Below are positions 1 to 7,065 of a stretch of DNA of 12,549 nt, piece by piece; position 1 is the stretch's first letter, and every line of letters starts with the position of its first letter. Origin of the DNA: Rhodospirillales bacterium. Its GTDB lineage: Bacteria > Pseudomonadota > Alphaproteobacteria > Acetobacterales > Acetobacteraceae. The notes beneath the pieces were generated by a model, which saw only the letters and a program-made list of their open reading frames with translations, had not been told where the DNA came from and did no database searches. A program made the translations under genes and the position numbers. The stretch covers positions 1 to 12,549 of the forward strand of contig JANXXW010000197.1 in the NCBI GenBank assembly GCA_025350425.1, written 5' to 3'.

Positions 1-416
1 CCGGCCGCGTCCAGCGCCGCGACGGCCAGAGGGACCAGGCCAAGTCCGTACGGCGGGTCGAGGAACACCAGGGCGCAGACCCGGCCGCGCGGCGGATGCG
101 TGGCGTCGACCGCCAGCACGCTCGCAGCAGCGCCACAGGTATCGACGTTGGACCGCAGGCAGGCGAGTGCCGCGCGGTCGCGCTCCATGAACGTGGCGTG
201 CGCGGCGCCACGCGACAGCGCCTCCAGGCCCAGCGCTCCGGTGCCGGCGAAGGCGTCGAGCACCGTGGCACCCTCGATGGCGGCGCGGCCAGCCCAAGGG
301 GCGTGCCAGATCATGTCGAACAACGCCTGGCGCAGCCGCTCCGAGGTCGGGCGCGTCGTATCGCCCCTGGGCGCGGTCAGCACGCGACCGCGCCAGGCAC
401 CGGCGACGATCCGCAT
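1..416 (-). CDS. rsmD: 16S rRNA (guanine966-N2)-methyltransferase RsmD, C-terminus cut by window edge
   Basis: This is a partial gene read leftward from an ATG at 416; 138 codons are present and the end lies outside the window. RsmD uses S-adenosylmethionine to methylate N2 of a guanine in 16S rRNA (G966 in E. coli numbering) during 30S assembly. Visible signatures are the N-terminal MRIVAGAWRGR and RPTSERLRQALFD (residues 22-34). The Rossmann SAM-binding segment LDAFAGTGALGLEALSRGA follows at residues 53-71, and the catalytic FLDPPYG at 118-124 is typical of N2-guanine methyltransferases. The ATG directly follows the TGA stop of rluB in the same frame, with no spacer, so it is almost certainly translated from the same mRNA by reinitiation. 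RluB-RsmD adjacency joins two ribosomal RNA modification enzymes. The family is about 180-200 residues, so roughly 50 are missing. Confidence 0.95.
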   Translation of the reverse strand, partial: MRIVAGAWRGRVLTAPRGDTTRPTSERLRQALFDMIWHAPWAGRAAIEGATVLDAFAGTGALGLEALSRGAAHATFMERDRAALACLRSNVDTCGAAASVLAVDATHPPRGRVCALVFLDPPYGLGLVPLAVAALDAA

Positions 417-1178
417 TCAGCCCTCGGCGGGCAGTTGCTCGCGCATCACCTTGGTCGGCACTTCGTCGACGGCCCCACGCGGCAGGGTGCCAAGCTGGAA
501 CGGGCCGTATGAAACGCGGATGAGACGGCTCACCTCCAGCCCGAGATGCGCCATGACGCGCCGGACCTCGCGGTTGCGGCCCTCGCGGAGCGACACGCTG
601 ATCCAGCAATTATCGCCCTTCTTGGCGTCCAGCCCGGCCTCGATCGGACCATACTTCACGCCGTCCACCGTGACGCCCTTGGCCAACCCTCCCAACATCT
701 CCGGCGTCGGGTTGCCGAACACGCGGACGCGGTAGCGCCGGATCCAGCCGTTGGACGGCAACTCCAGCCGCCGGGCGAGGCCGCCGTCGTTGGTCAACAG
801 CAACAACCCCTCCGAGTTGAGGTCGAGTCGCCCGACGCTGAGCACGCGGGGTAGTTGTTTCGGGAGCTTCTCGAACACGGTGGGGCGCCCTTGCGGGTCC
901 TTGTGCGTGGTCATCAGTCCTTCGGGCTTGTGGTAGCGGAACAGACGCGTCCGCTGCGGCGCGTTCACTGCCGCGCCGTTGACCACAACGCGGTCGTCCG
1001 GGGAGACGAAGGTCGCGGGATGGGTGACGACGGCATCGTTCAGTTTAACGCGGCCCTCGGACAGCATGCGCTCGGCATCGCGGCGGCTGGCGACACCGGC
1101 GCGAGATAGCCACTTGGCAATGCGTTCGCCCCGCTCGGCGCCCTCATCGGCATCAGGCGGCTCGGATGTATCGCTCAT
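417..1178 (-). CDS. rluB: 23S rRNA pseudouridine synthase, RluB/RsuA family
   Basis: This 253-residue protein isomerises a uridine to pseudouridine in 23S rRNA (U2605 in E. coli for RluB). An S4 RNA-binding domain spans roughly residues 18-70 (ERIAKWLSRAGVASRRDAER). The RsuA/RluB catalytic domain follows, with RYHKPEGLMTTHKDPQGRPT at 81-100. The catalytic motif GRLDLNSEGLLLLTNDG starts at 116, with the nucleophilic Asp at residue 119. The C-terminal REGRNREVRRVMAHLGLEV is typical of the family. An in-frame ATG further upstream exists, but the start at 1178 is preferred. It overlaps the stop of the upstream amidotransferase gene as ATGA and begins just before the S4 domain. The acidic N-terminal 18 residues are probably a flexible tail. 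RluB is chosen over RsuA/RluE from overall sequence flavour, so the exact target uridine is inferred. Confidence 0.93.
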   Translation of the reverse strand: MSDTSEPPDADEGAERGERIAKWLSRAGVASRRDAERMLSEGRVKLNDAVVTHPATFVSPDDRVVVNGAAVNAPQRTRLFRYHKPEGLMTTHKDPQGRPTVFEKLPKQLPRVLSVGRLDLNSEGLLLLTNDGGLARRLELPSNGWIRRYRVRVFGNPTPEMLGGLAKGVTVDGVKYGPIEAGLDAKKGDNCWISVSLREGRNREVRRVMAHLGLEVSRLIRVSYGPFQLGTLPRGAVDEVPTKVMREQLPAEG

Positions 1179-1894
1179 GTCCGGCACGCCGCGACGAGGG
1201 CATCGAAGATACAGTGATCGGCGGGATCGATGTGGAACTCGGGATGCCACTGCACGCCGATGCAGAAACGGAAGCGGCCATCCTCGATGCCCTCGATCAC
1301 GCCGTCAGGCGCGGTGGCGTCGATGGTGGCGAACGGGCCGGGGTCCGCCACTGCCTGGTGATGGGCCGAGTTCACCCGCATGGTGTCCGTGCCGACGATC
1401 GCGCGCAGCCGGCTGCCGGGTGTTATCGAGACGGCATGACCGGCCTCGTGGCGGGGATTGGGTTGCTCGTGCGCCAGCGCGTCGGGCACCGCGTCGGGGA
1501 TGTGCTGGATGAGGGTGCCGCCGAGGGCCACGGCCAGAAGCTGCTGCCCGCCGCAGATGCCGAGCACGGGCATGTCGCGGGCGAGCGCGCCCTTCACCAG
1601 CGCCATCTCGGCCATGGTCCGGCCTTCCTTAAGAGTGATGGTGGCGTGCTGCCCCGCAGCGCCATACAGCGCGGGGTCCACGTCGAAGGCGCCCCCGGTG
1701 ACGACCAGGGCGTCGATTCGGTCGAGGTATGCGTCCGCGAGCCCCGCGTGATGCGACAGAGCCATCGGCAGCCCACCGGCCGCTGCGATGGCGTCGGCGT
1801 AGTTTTGCCGCAGCGCGTACCAGGGATATTTCGAGTAGCCGCCGGGCTGCTCGGAGTCGAGCGTCACGCCGACGACCGGGATTGGGTGTGTCAT
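1175..1894 (-). CDS. Class I glutamine amidotransferase-like hydrolase, peptidase C26 / PuuD-like (gamma-glutamyl-GABA hydrolase family)
   Basis: This 239-residue cytoplasmic protein has the class I glutamine amidotransferase fold. The nucleophile is Cys114 in LGICGGQQLLAVALGG and the His217/Glu219 pair lies in GVQWHPEF, completing a Cys-His-Glu triad. The N-terminal PVVGVTLDSE, the central DALVVTGGAFDVDPALYG and the SAHHQAV segment at 176-182 match the C26/PuuD family. That family hydrolyses gamma-glutamyl amide bonds, for example gamma-glutamyl-GABA in putrescine breakdown. No other putrescine genes are present, so the substrate is unknown. The start at 1894 is where homology begins; a 61-codon in-frame extension to 2077 would run antisense through tadA and is rejected. 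No clear Shine-Dalgarno precedes it. It is the first gene of a coupled operon with rluB and rsmD (ATGA overlap) and is divergent from tadA with 46 bp between starts. Confidence 0.88.
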   Translation of the reverse strand: MTHPIPVVGVTLDSEQPGGYSKYPWYALRQNYADAIAAAGGLPMALSHHAGLADAYLDRIDALVVTGGAFDVDPALYGAAGQHATITLKEGRTMAEMALVKGALARDMPVLGICGGQQLLAVALGGTLIQHIPDAVPDALAHEQPNPRHEAGHAVSITPGSRLRAIVGTDTMRVNSAHHQAVADPGPFATIDATAPDGVIEGIEDGRFRFCIGVQWHPEFHIDPADHCIFDALVAACRT

Positions 1895-1940
1895 ACGGGT
1901 GTTGCTAGCGGTGGCGGCCGGTTGGAGGCAAGAAGCATCC

Positions 1941-2375
1941 ATGATGGAGCTGGCATTGCGGGAGGCCCGCGCGGCGGCGGCGCGTGGCGAGGTGCCGGTG
2001 GGAGCCGTCGTGGTCGGCCCCGACGGCACGCCAATCGCGTGGGCGGGCAACCGCTGCGAGGAACTGCACGACCCCACCGCCCATGCCGAGATGCTGGCGC
2101 TGCGCGAGGCCGCCCGCCTGCTCGGCTCGACGCGGCTGCCGGGGTGCGATCTGGTAGTAACCCTGGAGCCCTGCCCGATGTGCGCGGCGGCGATCGGCTT
2201 CTTCCGGGTCCGGCGCCTGGTGTTCGGCGCTTACGACCCGAAAGGCGGCGGCGTCGAGCATGGGCCGCGCATCTTCGCCGCCCCAGGCGCGGGACACTGC
2301 CCCGAAATAGTGGGCGGCGTTCGCGAGCGAGAAGCGGCGGAGCTGCTGAAGGCTTTTTTCAACGCCCGCCGCTAA
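1941..2375 (+). CDS. tadA: tRNA-specific adenosine deaminase TadA
   Basis: This 144-residue zinc deaminase converts adenosine 34 to inosine in the anticodon of tRNA-Arg(ACG), an essential wobble modification in most bacteria. The zinc site is complete. The HAE motif (His48, catalytic proton-shuttle Glu50) lies in DPTAHAEMLALREAARLLG, and Cys78 and Cys81 lie in TLEPCPMCAAAI. The downstream FGAYDPKGGGVEHGPRIF and the C-terminal REREAAELLKAFF are typical of TadA rather than cytidine deaminases. The start is one of two adjacent ATGs (1941 or 1944); GGAGG lies at 1924-1928. An in-frame GTG at 1899 would add 14 residues without homology and is not preferred. It is divergent from the amidotransferase-rluB-rsmD operon, so three of these four neighbours act on translation RNAs. 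It is convergent with the M20 hydrolase, 29 bp between stops. Confidence 0.94.
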   Translation: MMELALREARAAAARGEVPVGAVVVGPDGTPIAWAGNRCEELHDPTAHAEMLALREAARLLGSTRLPGCDLVVTLEPCPMCAAAIGFFRVRRLVFGAYDPKGGGVEHGPRIFAAPGAGHCPEIVGGVREREAAELLKAFFNARR

Positions 2376-2404
2376 AACACCCCCAGGAGACATAGGGAGC
2401 AACG

Positions 2405-3829
2405 CTAGACCCTCTCCGACATCCGCAACGCCGGCTTGGCATCGGCTGGCAGCGGGCAGACATAGGGCGTCTTGGCCACCCGCGCCGCATGTTCCGCGCG
2501 CGCCCGCTCGACCAGTTCCGGCGCGCGCATCAGGTCGATGCAGGCACCGGCCATGGCCTTGGCGATGTGGGTCATGCCCTTATGCGCGGTGCCCGCCTTG
2601 CCTTGCGCCACCTGCTGCCAGGAATGCGCGGGCGTGGCGATGGCATGGACCGCGCCCCAGGCCTGGACCGTCGGCACCACCCAACTCACGTCGCCGACAT
2701 CGGTACTGCCCAGCACGTTGCCGCCGTCATTCTCCAACGGCACCACCGCGTCGCACAGCACCTGGCCGTCACGGACCGGCAAGCCGATGAACTTGTAATC
2801 GGCGGCGATGTCCTCGTCCCGTAGCGTCGCCTGGATCTGCCGGGCGAACGCCTGGTCGGCTTCGTCGAAGGCCGGCGCGCCCAGGCGGTCGAGGTTGGAT
2901 TGCAGGGTATGCTCCAGCACCCCGTTCGGCAGCAGGTTGGAAACCGCGCTGACCACGGCGGTAGTCACGCCCGTCTCCGTCATCAGCGCGGCACCTTCGG
3001 CGACCTTGCGGACGCGTTCGATCAACCGCCCGAGATCGGCCAGTTCGGGCGCGCGGATCAAGTAGCGCACGACGGCACGAGCCTGCACGACGTTCGGTGC
3101 CACGCCGCCGCCGTCGAGCATGGCGTAATGGATGCGCGCGTCGCTCGGCATGTGCTCGCGCATGTAGTTGACGCCCACGTTCATCAACTCGACCGCATCG
3201 AGTGCGCTGCGTCCGAGATGGGGGGCCGCCGCCGCGTGGGAGGCGCGGCCGACAAATGTGAAATCGATCCGCGTATTGGCGAGGCTGCGCGCCTTCATCA
3301 CCGCCGTGAACGCGGCGGGATGCCAGGTGATCGCTACATCGACGTCGTCGAACGCGCCGGCGCGGGCCATGAACGCTTTGGCGGCGCCGCCCTCCTCGGC
3401 CGGGCAGCCGTAATAGCGCACCCGGCCGGGCAGGTTGTTCTCGGCCAGGAAGTCCTTCACGGCGGTGGCGGCCAGCATCGCGGCCGAGCCAAGCAGGTTA
3501 TGGCCGCAACCATGCCCGTTGCCGCCGGCCTCAACCTCGCGGCGCTCGGCCAATCCGGCCTCCTGGCTCAAGCCGGGCAGCGCGTCGTATTCACCGAGGA
3601 TGGCGATTACCGGACCGCCCTCCCCTGCCTCACCCATCATGGCGGTAGGGATGTCGGCGATCCCCATAGTGGTACGGAAACCTTGTGCCTGGAGTTCGGC
3701 CGCGTGTTCGGCGGCCGAGCGATGTTCGAGGTAACACAATTCGGGCATGCCCCAGACCCGATCGGCCAATGCCTCAAACACATCCTTCTTGGCATCGACG
3801 TAGTGCCAGACGCCGTCACTGTTCTGCAT
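2405..3829 (-). CDS. M20 family metallo-amidohydrolase, AbgB-like
   Basis: This 474-residue protein belongs to the M20 amidohydrolases, close in motif pattern to AbgB (p-aminobenzoyl-glutamate hydrolase subunit B). Metal and catalytic segments are visible: GEYDALPG (79-86), GNGHGCGHNLLG (103-114), YGCPAEEGG with Glu145/Glu146, and WHP at 170. The lid/dimerisation segment FVGRASHAAAAPHLGRSALD begins at 192. The C-terminal PAHSWQQVAQGKAGTAHKGM is characteristic of AbgB relatives. The family cleaves acyl or peptide amide bonds using a dinuclear metal centre; the true substrate is not determinable here and no AbgA or AbgT partner is adjacent. The start at 3829 is supported by GAGGG 8 bases upstream. 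The open frame continues 66 more codons to 4027, but that part enters the AT-rich islet, lacks homology and is excluded. No signal peptide is seen, so it is cytoplasmic. Confidence 0.88.
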   Translation of the reverse strand: MQNSDGVWHYVDAKKDVFEALADRVWGMPELCYLEHRSAAEHAAELQAQGFRTTMGIADIPTAMMGEAGEGGPVIAILGEYDALPGLSQEAGLAERREVEAGGNGHGCGHNLLGSAAMLAATAVKDFLAENNLPGRVRYYGCPAEEGGAAKAFMARAGAFDDVDVAITWHPAAFTAVMKARSLANTRIDFTFVGRASHAAAAPHLGRSALDAVELMNVGVNYMREHMPSDARIHYAMLDGGGVAPNVVQARAVVRYLIRAPELADLGRLIERVRKVAEGAALMTETGVTTAVVSAVSNLLPNGVLEHTLQSNLDRLGAPAFDEADQAFARQIQATLRDEDIAADYKFIGLPVRDGQVLCDAVVPLENDGGNVLGSTDVGDVSWVVPTVQAWGAVHAIATPAHSWQQVAQGKAGTAHKGMTHIAKAMAGACIDLMRAPELVERARAEHAARVAKTPYVCPLPADAKPALRMSERV

Positions 3830-3854
3830 GTCCAAATCCCTCGAACGAAGCGCG

Positions 3855-3884
3855 ACGATAGGCGTGCTTACGTCACGGCGACAA
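3855..3884 (-). promoter_or_regulatory. Candidate sigma-70 promoter for the M20 amidohydrolase
   Basis: On the minus strand TTGTCG (3884-3879) and TATCGT (3860-3855) are separated by 18 bases. Each matches the housekeeping consensus at 4 of 6 positions. The inferred start would give a leader of about 20 bases before the ATG at 3829. This is pattern recognition only. Confidence 0.3.
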
Positions 3885-3940
3885 CCTCCACCGCTCCGCA
3901 TTTCGCCCCAGAGGTCTGCGCCCGAGAAGTCAGATCTGAA

Positions 3941-4226
3941 GAACGATAAACCCTTAATTTCTGTAGTTTGACCTGGAGCACATTTCGTAATTTCAGAAAA
4001 CTTCGAGTTCTGAAACAGACCAATCATCTTGCCAAATGAAAAGAGCTAGTCGCCTCTACGATTTATTCGACGGTAGGCTGAAGAAACATAGGTTTGACTT
4101 TTGTGAAGCTGCCGGTGGTGAAATTGTTACTGATAAGCTGTCCGACATCGATTTTGCACTAAATGCAATTTCTAGAAAGCGCGCCGCAGAATTTGAGGCT
4201 TCGGGACGCAAATCCGCGAAAGCGGC
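3941..4226. other. AT-rich islet between the M20 gene and purD
   Basis: The 397-bp gap between the M20 start and the purD stop contains a block of very different composition. I counted 102 G+C in the 240 bases 3961-4200 (42%), against about 67% in a sample row of xseA. It holds the inverted repeat at 3991-4015, a 10-bp palindrome TTTCTAGAAA at 4169-4178, a TTGCA/TGCAA pair around 4154-4168, and the doubtful ORF at 4036. The rest of the gap (3830-3940) is GC-rich and holds the candidate M20 promoter. No tRNA, transposase or direct-repeat boundary was recognised. The simplest reading is a remnant of foreign DNA, or an AT-rich regulatory region. Confidence 0.6.
3991..4015. repeat. Perfect inverted repeat, 8-bp arms (TTTCAGAA / TTCTGAAA)
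   Basis: Arms at 3991-3998 and 4008-4015 are exact reverse complements around a 9-base centre, AACTTCGAG. It could be an operator or an RNA hairpin. There is no following T-run on the plus strand, and on the minus strand the downstream sequence is not T-rich either, so a simple intrinsic terminator is unlikely. It lies about 20 bases upstream of the doubtful ORF at 4036. Confidence 0.6.
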
Positions 4227-4302
4227 TCAAGCCAACGCCCGCGCGCCGATATCGCGGCGGCAGAAGCCCCCCGGCCAGTCCAATGCGTCCACGGCGGCGT
4301 AA
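4036..4302 (+). CDS. Doubtful small ORF, hypothetical protein or gene remnant
   Basis: An 88-codon frame starts with ATG at 4036. Its first 60 or so codons lie in the AT-rich islet and give an ordinary-looking acidic/basic sequence (RLYDLFDGRLKKHRFDFCEA). The last 25 codons read antisense through the 3' end of purD, where any frame tends to stay open because of GC bias. No Shine-Dalgarno is visible upstream (TCATCTTGCCAA), and I recognise no domain. It may be the 5' piece of an acquired gene that was truncated next to purD, or it may be chance. The frame is open only from 3991, so no longer upstream version is hidden. Confidence 0.2.
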   Translation: MKRASRLYDLFDGRLKKHRFDFCEAAGGEIVTDKLSDIDFALNAISRKRAAEFEASGRKSAKAAQANARAPISRRQKPPGQSNASTAA

Positions 4303-5495
4303 GCCGCGTCGTGCGCCACCTGCAAATCCGGTCCCGTGCCGCAAACCGACAGCACACGCCCGCCAACGGCGACAATGGTGCCGTCCCGCAAACTAGTCCC
4401 GGCCTGGAATAAATGCGCGCCCACAACCGCCGCCGCCGCCGCGATGCCGCCAATCACCGAACCCGTCTCGGGTGCATCGGGATACCCGCGCGCCGCCATC
4501 ACCACGGCCAGTGCCGCGCCTGGGTTCCATTGCAGGTCGAACCGCGCCAACTCGCCGTCGCAGGCGGCTATCAGCGCGGCGAGCAGGTCCGAGCGCAGCC
4601 GCAGCATCAGCACCTGGCATTCGGGATCGCCGAAACGGACGTTGAACTCGATCAGCTTGGGGCCTTGCTCGGTCAGCATCAGGCCGGCGAACAGAATGCC
4701 CCGGAACGGCATACCCTGGCGTGACATCTCGGCCAGTGTGGGCGCGATGATGCGTTCCATCGCAATGCGTTCCAGCGCGGGAGTGAACGCAGCCGGTGGC
4801 GAATAGGCGCCCATGCCGCCGGTGTTGGGGCCGGTATCGCACTCTCCCACGCGTTTGTGGTCCTGGGCGGCGCCGAGCGAGATGGCACTGGTGCCGTCGC
4901 ACAATGCGAAGAATGAAATCTCGTCGCCGAACAGGCATTCCTCGATCACGATATTACTGCCGGACGCACCGAAGCGGCCGTGCTCCATGAACGCTGCGAT
5001 GGCGTCCTCCGCCTCGGCCACGCTGGTGGCAACCACCACGCCCTTGCCGTCGGCCAGCCCGTCGGCCTTGATCACGATGGGCGCGCCGCGCTTGCGGACG
5101 AAGGCGCGGGCGGCGTGCGGGTCGCTGAACCGTTCCCACAGCGCGGTCGGGATCGCCGCCGCGTCGCATATCTCCTTGGTGAAGCTCTTGCTGGACTCCA
5201 ATCGCGCGGCGGCGGCGGAGGGACCGCAGCAGCGTATACCCTCCAACCCGAGAGCGTCGGCGAGGCCAGCGGCAAGCGGCCCCTCCGGTCCGGGCATCAC
5301 GAGATCGACCGCGTTCTCGCCAGCGAACCGCACCAGCGCGGCGACATCCATCGCGGGGATGGCCACGTTCTCGGCACAGGACGCCGTGCCTGGATTACCC
5401 GGCGCGCACCATAGCTTGGTCAGCAAGGGCGATGCCGACAGTGCCCAGCAGAGCGCGTGCTCGCGCCCACCCGATCCGACCACCAACACCCGCAT
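4227..5495 (-). CDS. purD: Phosphoribosylamine-glycine ligase (GAR synthetase) PurD
   Basis: This 422-residue ATP-grasp enzyme catalyses the second step of de novo purine synthesis: 5-phosphoribosylamine + glycine + ATP gives glycinamide ribonucleotide + ADP + phosphate. The N domain begins MRVLVVGSGGREHALCWAL and carries the PGPEGPLAAGLAD segment near residues 68-80. The ATP-grasp core shows GPSAAAARLESSKSF (91-105), VIKADGLADGKGVVVA (141-156), and QDHKRVGECDTGPNTGGMGA (211-230). The metal/substrate segment LIEFNVRFGDPECQVL follows at 281-296. Length and domain order are normal for the family. The ATG at 5495 is preceded by GGGAGG with a 5-base spacer, an excellent ribosome-binding site. It diverges from xseA across 51 bp. 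A small CCGC-TTTC-GCGG hairpin overlaps its stop but is too weak to call a terminator. Confidence 0.97.
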   Translation of the reverse strand: MRVLVVGSGGREHALCWALSASPLLTKLWCAPGNPGTASCAENVAIPAMDVAALVRFAGENAVDLVMPGPEGPLAAGLADALGLEGIRCCGPSAAAARLESSKSFTKEICDAAAIPTALWERFSDPHAARAFVRKRGAPIVIKADGLADGKGVVVATSVAEAEDAIAAFMEHGRFGASGSNIVIEECLFGDEISFFALCDGTSAISLGAAQDHKRVGECDTGPNTGGMGAYSPPAAFTPALERIAMERIIAPTLAEMSRQGMPFRGILFAGLMLTEQGPKLIEFNVRFGDPECQVLMLRLRSDLLAALIAACDGELARFDLQWNPGAALAVVMAARGYPDAPETGSVIGGIAAAAAVVGAHLFQAGTSLRDGTIVAVGGRVLSVCGTGPDLQVAHDAAYAAVDALDWPGGFCRRDIGARALA

Positions 5496-5546
5496 CTATG
5501 CCTCCCGCCACTTCTACCGGACGCGGCTCTAGCATACCCTGTCGCC

Positions 5547-7064
5547 ATGAACGACACGGCCACGCTGAGCAACATCCCTGAATACACCGTCTCGGAAATC
5601 TCGGGCGCAGTGAAGCAGACGCTCGAAACCACGTTCGGGCGGGTGCAGGTGCGCGGCGAGATCACTGATATGAAGCGTTACCCCTCGGGCCACATCTACC
5701 TGTCCCTGAAGGATGAGGGCGGCAAGATCGCCGCGATCGTGTGGAAATCCTCCGTCGGGCGGTTGAGTCTCGTGCCCGAGAACGGGGTGGAGGTGATCGC
5801 GCAGGGCCGCATCACTTCCTATGGCGAGCGCTCGACCTATCAACTCGTGATCGAGCGCATGGAATACGCCGGCGCCGGTGCGCTGCTGGCCCGCATCGAG
5901 ATGCTGCGCCAGCGCCTCGCGACCGAGGGCCTGTTCGAGCCCGGCCGCAAGCGCGCGCTGCCGGTACTACCCGAGACCATCGGCGTCGTGACCTCCGAGA
6001 GCGGTGCCGTGATCCGCGACATCATCACCACCATCGCTCGCCGCTTTCCGCGCCGTATCCTGCTTTGGCCCGTGCCGGTGCAGGGAGAGGGCGCCGCGAT
6101 GCGGATCGCCCAGGCCATCCTCGGCTTCGAGGCGTTGGTGGTGGGCGGCATCGTGCCACGGCCGGACGTGCTGATCGTCGCGCGTGGCGGCGGGAGCCTG
6201 GAAGACCTAATGGCGTTCAATGAGGAAGTGGTGCTGCGCGCCGTCGCCGCCTGCACCATTCCGGTGATCTCGGCGGTTGGGCATGAGACCGACACCACGC
6301 TGATCGATTTCGTATCGGATCGCCGCGCGCCTACCCCGACCGCGGCGGCCGAACTCGCTGTGCCGTCGCGCGTGGAACTCGCGGCGAACCTCGCGCAGGA
6401 GGCGGCACGGCTGGCCGGCGCACTGGACCGCCTGGCGCAGGAGCGGCGGATGCGGTTGCAGCGGGCCGAACGTGGGTTGCCCGACCTTCCGGCGCTGCTC
6501 GGCAACGCGCGGCAACGCCTCGACGACCGTGCCGTCCGGCTGGAAACGGCGGTGCCGAACCTGTTGGCGGCACGGATTGCAGCCCTGCATCGGGCGGAAC
6601 GCGGCCTGCCCGACCCGCACGCGCTGCTCGCAGCCGCGCGGACGCGGATGCGCGACGAAGCCAACCGGCTCGGGCTGGCCCTGCCCAACCTCGTGCGGTC
6701 GCGCGGCGCGGCGTTCGCGATGGCGGCGTCGCAACTGCGCGGCGGATTGCGGCAGGCCCTGGCGGCGCGGGCGGCGGTCGCAGCACCGGTGTTACATCGC
6801 TTGACGGACGCGCCGTTGCGCGCGGCGCTGCGCGAGGCGAGGGCACATCTGACGGGGCTGGCCGGGAGACTTGAATCCGTGTCGCCCGACGCAGTGCTGG
6901 CGCGCGGCTATGCGCGCATATCGGATTTGAGCGGCGCCCCGATCACGCAGGCATCGTCGGTGCGCGCCGGCGCGGCACTTCGTGTGCGCTTCGCCGACGG
7001 CGAGATCCGCGTGACGGCCGCCGGTGGCCGCGACGGCGGCCGGCAAGGAGCGTTGCCACTTTAG
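5547..7064 (+). CDS. xseA: Exodeoxyribonuclease VII large subunit XseA
   Basis: This 505-residue protein is the large subunit of exonuclease VII, which with several small XseB subunits degrades single-stranded DNA from either end to acid-soluble oligonucleotides. The N-terminal OB-fold spans about residues 10-105 (YTVSEISGAVKQTLETTFGR, then VRGEITDMKRYPSGHIYLSL). The catalytic domain shows LPETIGVVTSESGAVIRDI (141-159), ARGGGSLEDLMAFNEE (212-227), and ISAVGHETDTTLIDF followed by the conserved DRRAPTPTAAAE. The helical C-terminal half carries a tandem 43-residue repeat (306-391) and ends with the conserved SPDAVLARGYARI (446-458). At 505 residues it is longer than the roughly 450-residue E. 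coli enzyme, and the repeat accounts for much of this. The ATG at 5547 is chosen because homology begins there; the frame is open back to 5457, but that segment overlaps purD antisense. No strong Shine-Dalgarno is visible. Confidence 0.96.
   Translation: MNDTATLSNIPEYTVSEISGAVKQTLETTFGRVQVRGEITDMKRYPSGHIYLSLKDEGGKIAAIVWKSSVGRLSLVPENGVEVIAQGRITSYGERSTYQLVIERMEYAGAGALLARIEMLRQRLATEGLFEPGRKRALPVLPETIGVVTSESGAVIRDIITTIARRFPRRILLWPVPVQGEGAAMRIAQAILGFEALVVGGIVPRPDVLIVARGGGSLEDLMAFNEEVVLRAVAACTIPVISAVGHETDTTLIDFVSDRRAPTPTAAAELAVPSRVELAANLAQEAARLAGALDRLAQERRMRLQRAERGLPDLPALLGNARQRLDDRAVRLETAVPNLLAARIAALHRAERGLPDPHALLAAARTRMRDEANRLGLALPNLVRSRGAAFAMAASQLRGGLRQALAARAAVAAPVLHRLTDAPLRAALREARAHLTGLAGRLESVSPDAVLARGYARISDLSGAPITQASSVRAGAALRVRFADGEIRVTAAGGRDGGRQGALPL
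6462..6719 (+). repeat. Tandem 129-bp (43-codon) repeat inside xseA
   Basis: Two head-to-tail units, 6462-6590 and 6591-6719, encode RAERGLPDLPALLGNARQRL... and RAERGLPDPHALLAAARTRM..., each 43 residues. The nucleotide periods also match, as in GAACGTGGGTTGCCCGACC versus GAACGCGGCCTGCCCGACC. A weaker third relative lies at 6807-6905 (residues 421-453), in which the ...AR..L...RLE...P..LAR pattern recurs. The units sit in the long helical region that in exonuclease VII projects from the catalytic core and binds XseB. Confidence 0.85.
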
Positions 7065-7065
7065 C

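Noticed and set aside
100..735. Plus-strand open frame (211 codons)
   Set aside because: It is antisense to rsmD and rluB, which have clear family motifs; its translation is Ser/Arg/Pro-rich without any domain.
1895..2077. 61-codon N-terminal extension of the PuuD-like protein
   Set aside because: It runs antisense through the tadA coding region and gives a Ser/Ala-rich sequence before the first homologous residue.
1166..2395. Long plus-strand open frame (about 409 codons)
   Set aside because: It is antisense to the amidotransferase gene and overlaps tadA in another frame. Both real genes have catalytic motifs, and this frame gives low-complexity Arg/Gly/His-rich sequence typical of GC-rich shadows.
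2376..2404. Terminator between convergent tadA and the M20 gene
   Set aside because: The 29 bases contain no convincing inverted repeat.
3830..4027. 66-codon N-terminal extension of the M20 amidohydrolase
   Set aside because: It has no homology to M20 proteins, differs in composition because it enters the AT-rich islet, and a better ribosome-binding site precedes the ATG at 3829.
4214..4225. CCGC-GAAA-GCGG hairpin as a purD terminator
   Set aside because: The stem is only 4 bp and no T-run follows on the minus strand.
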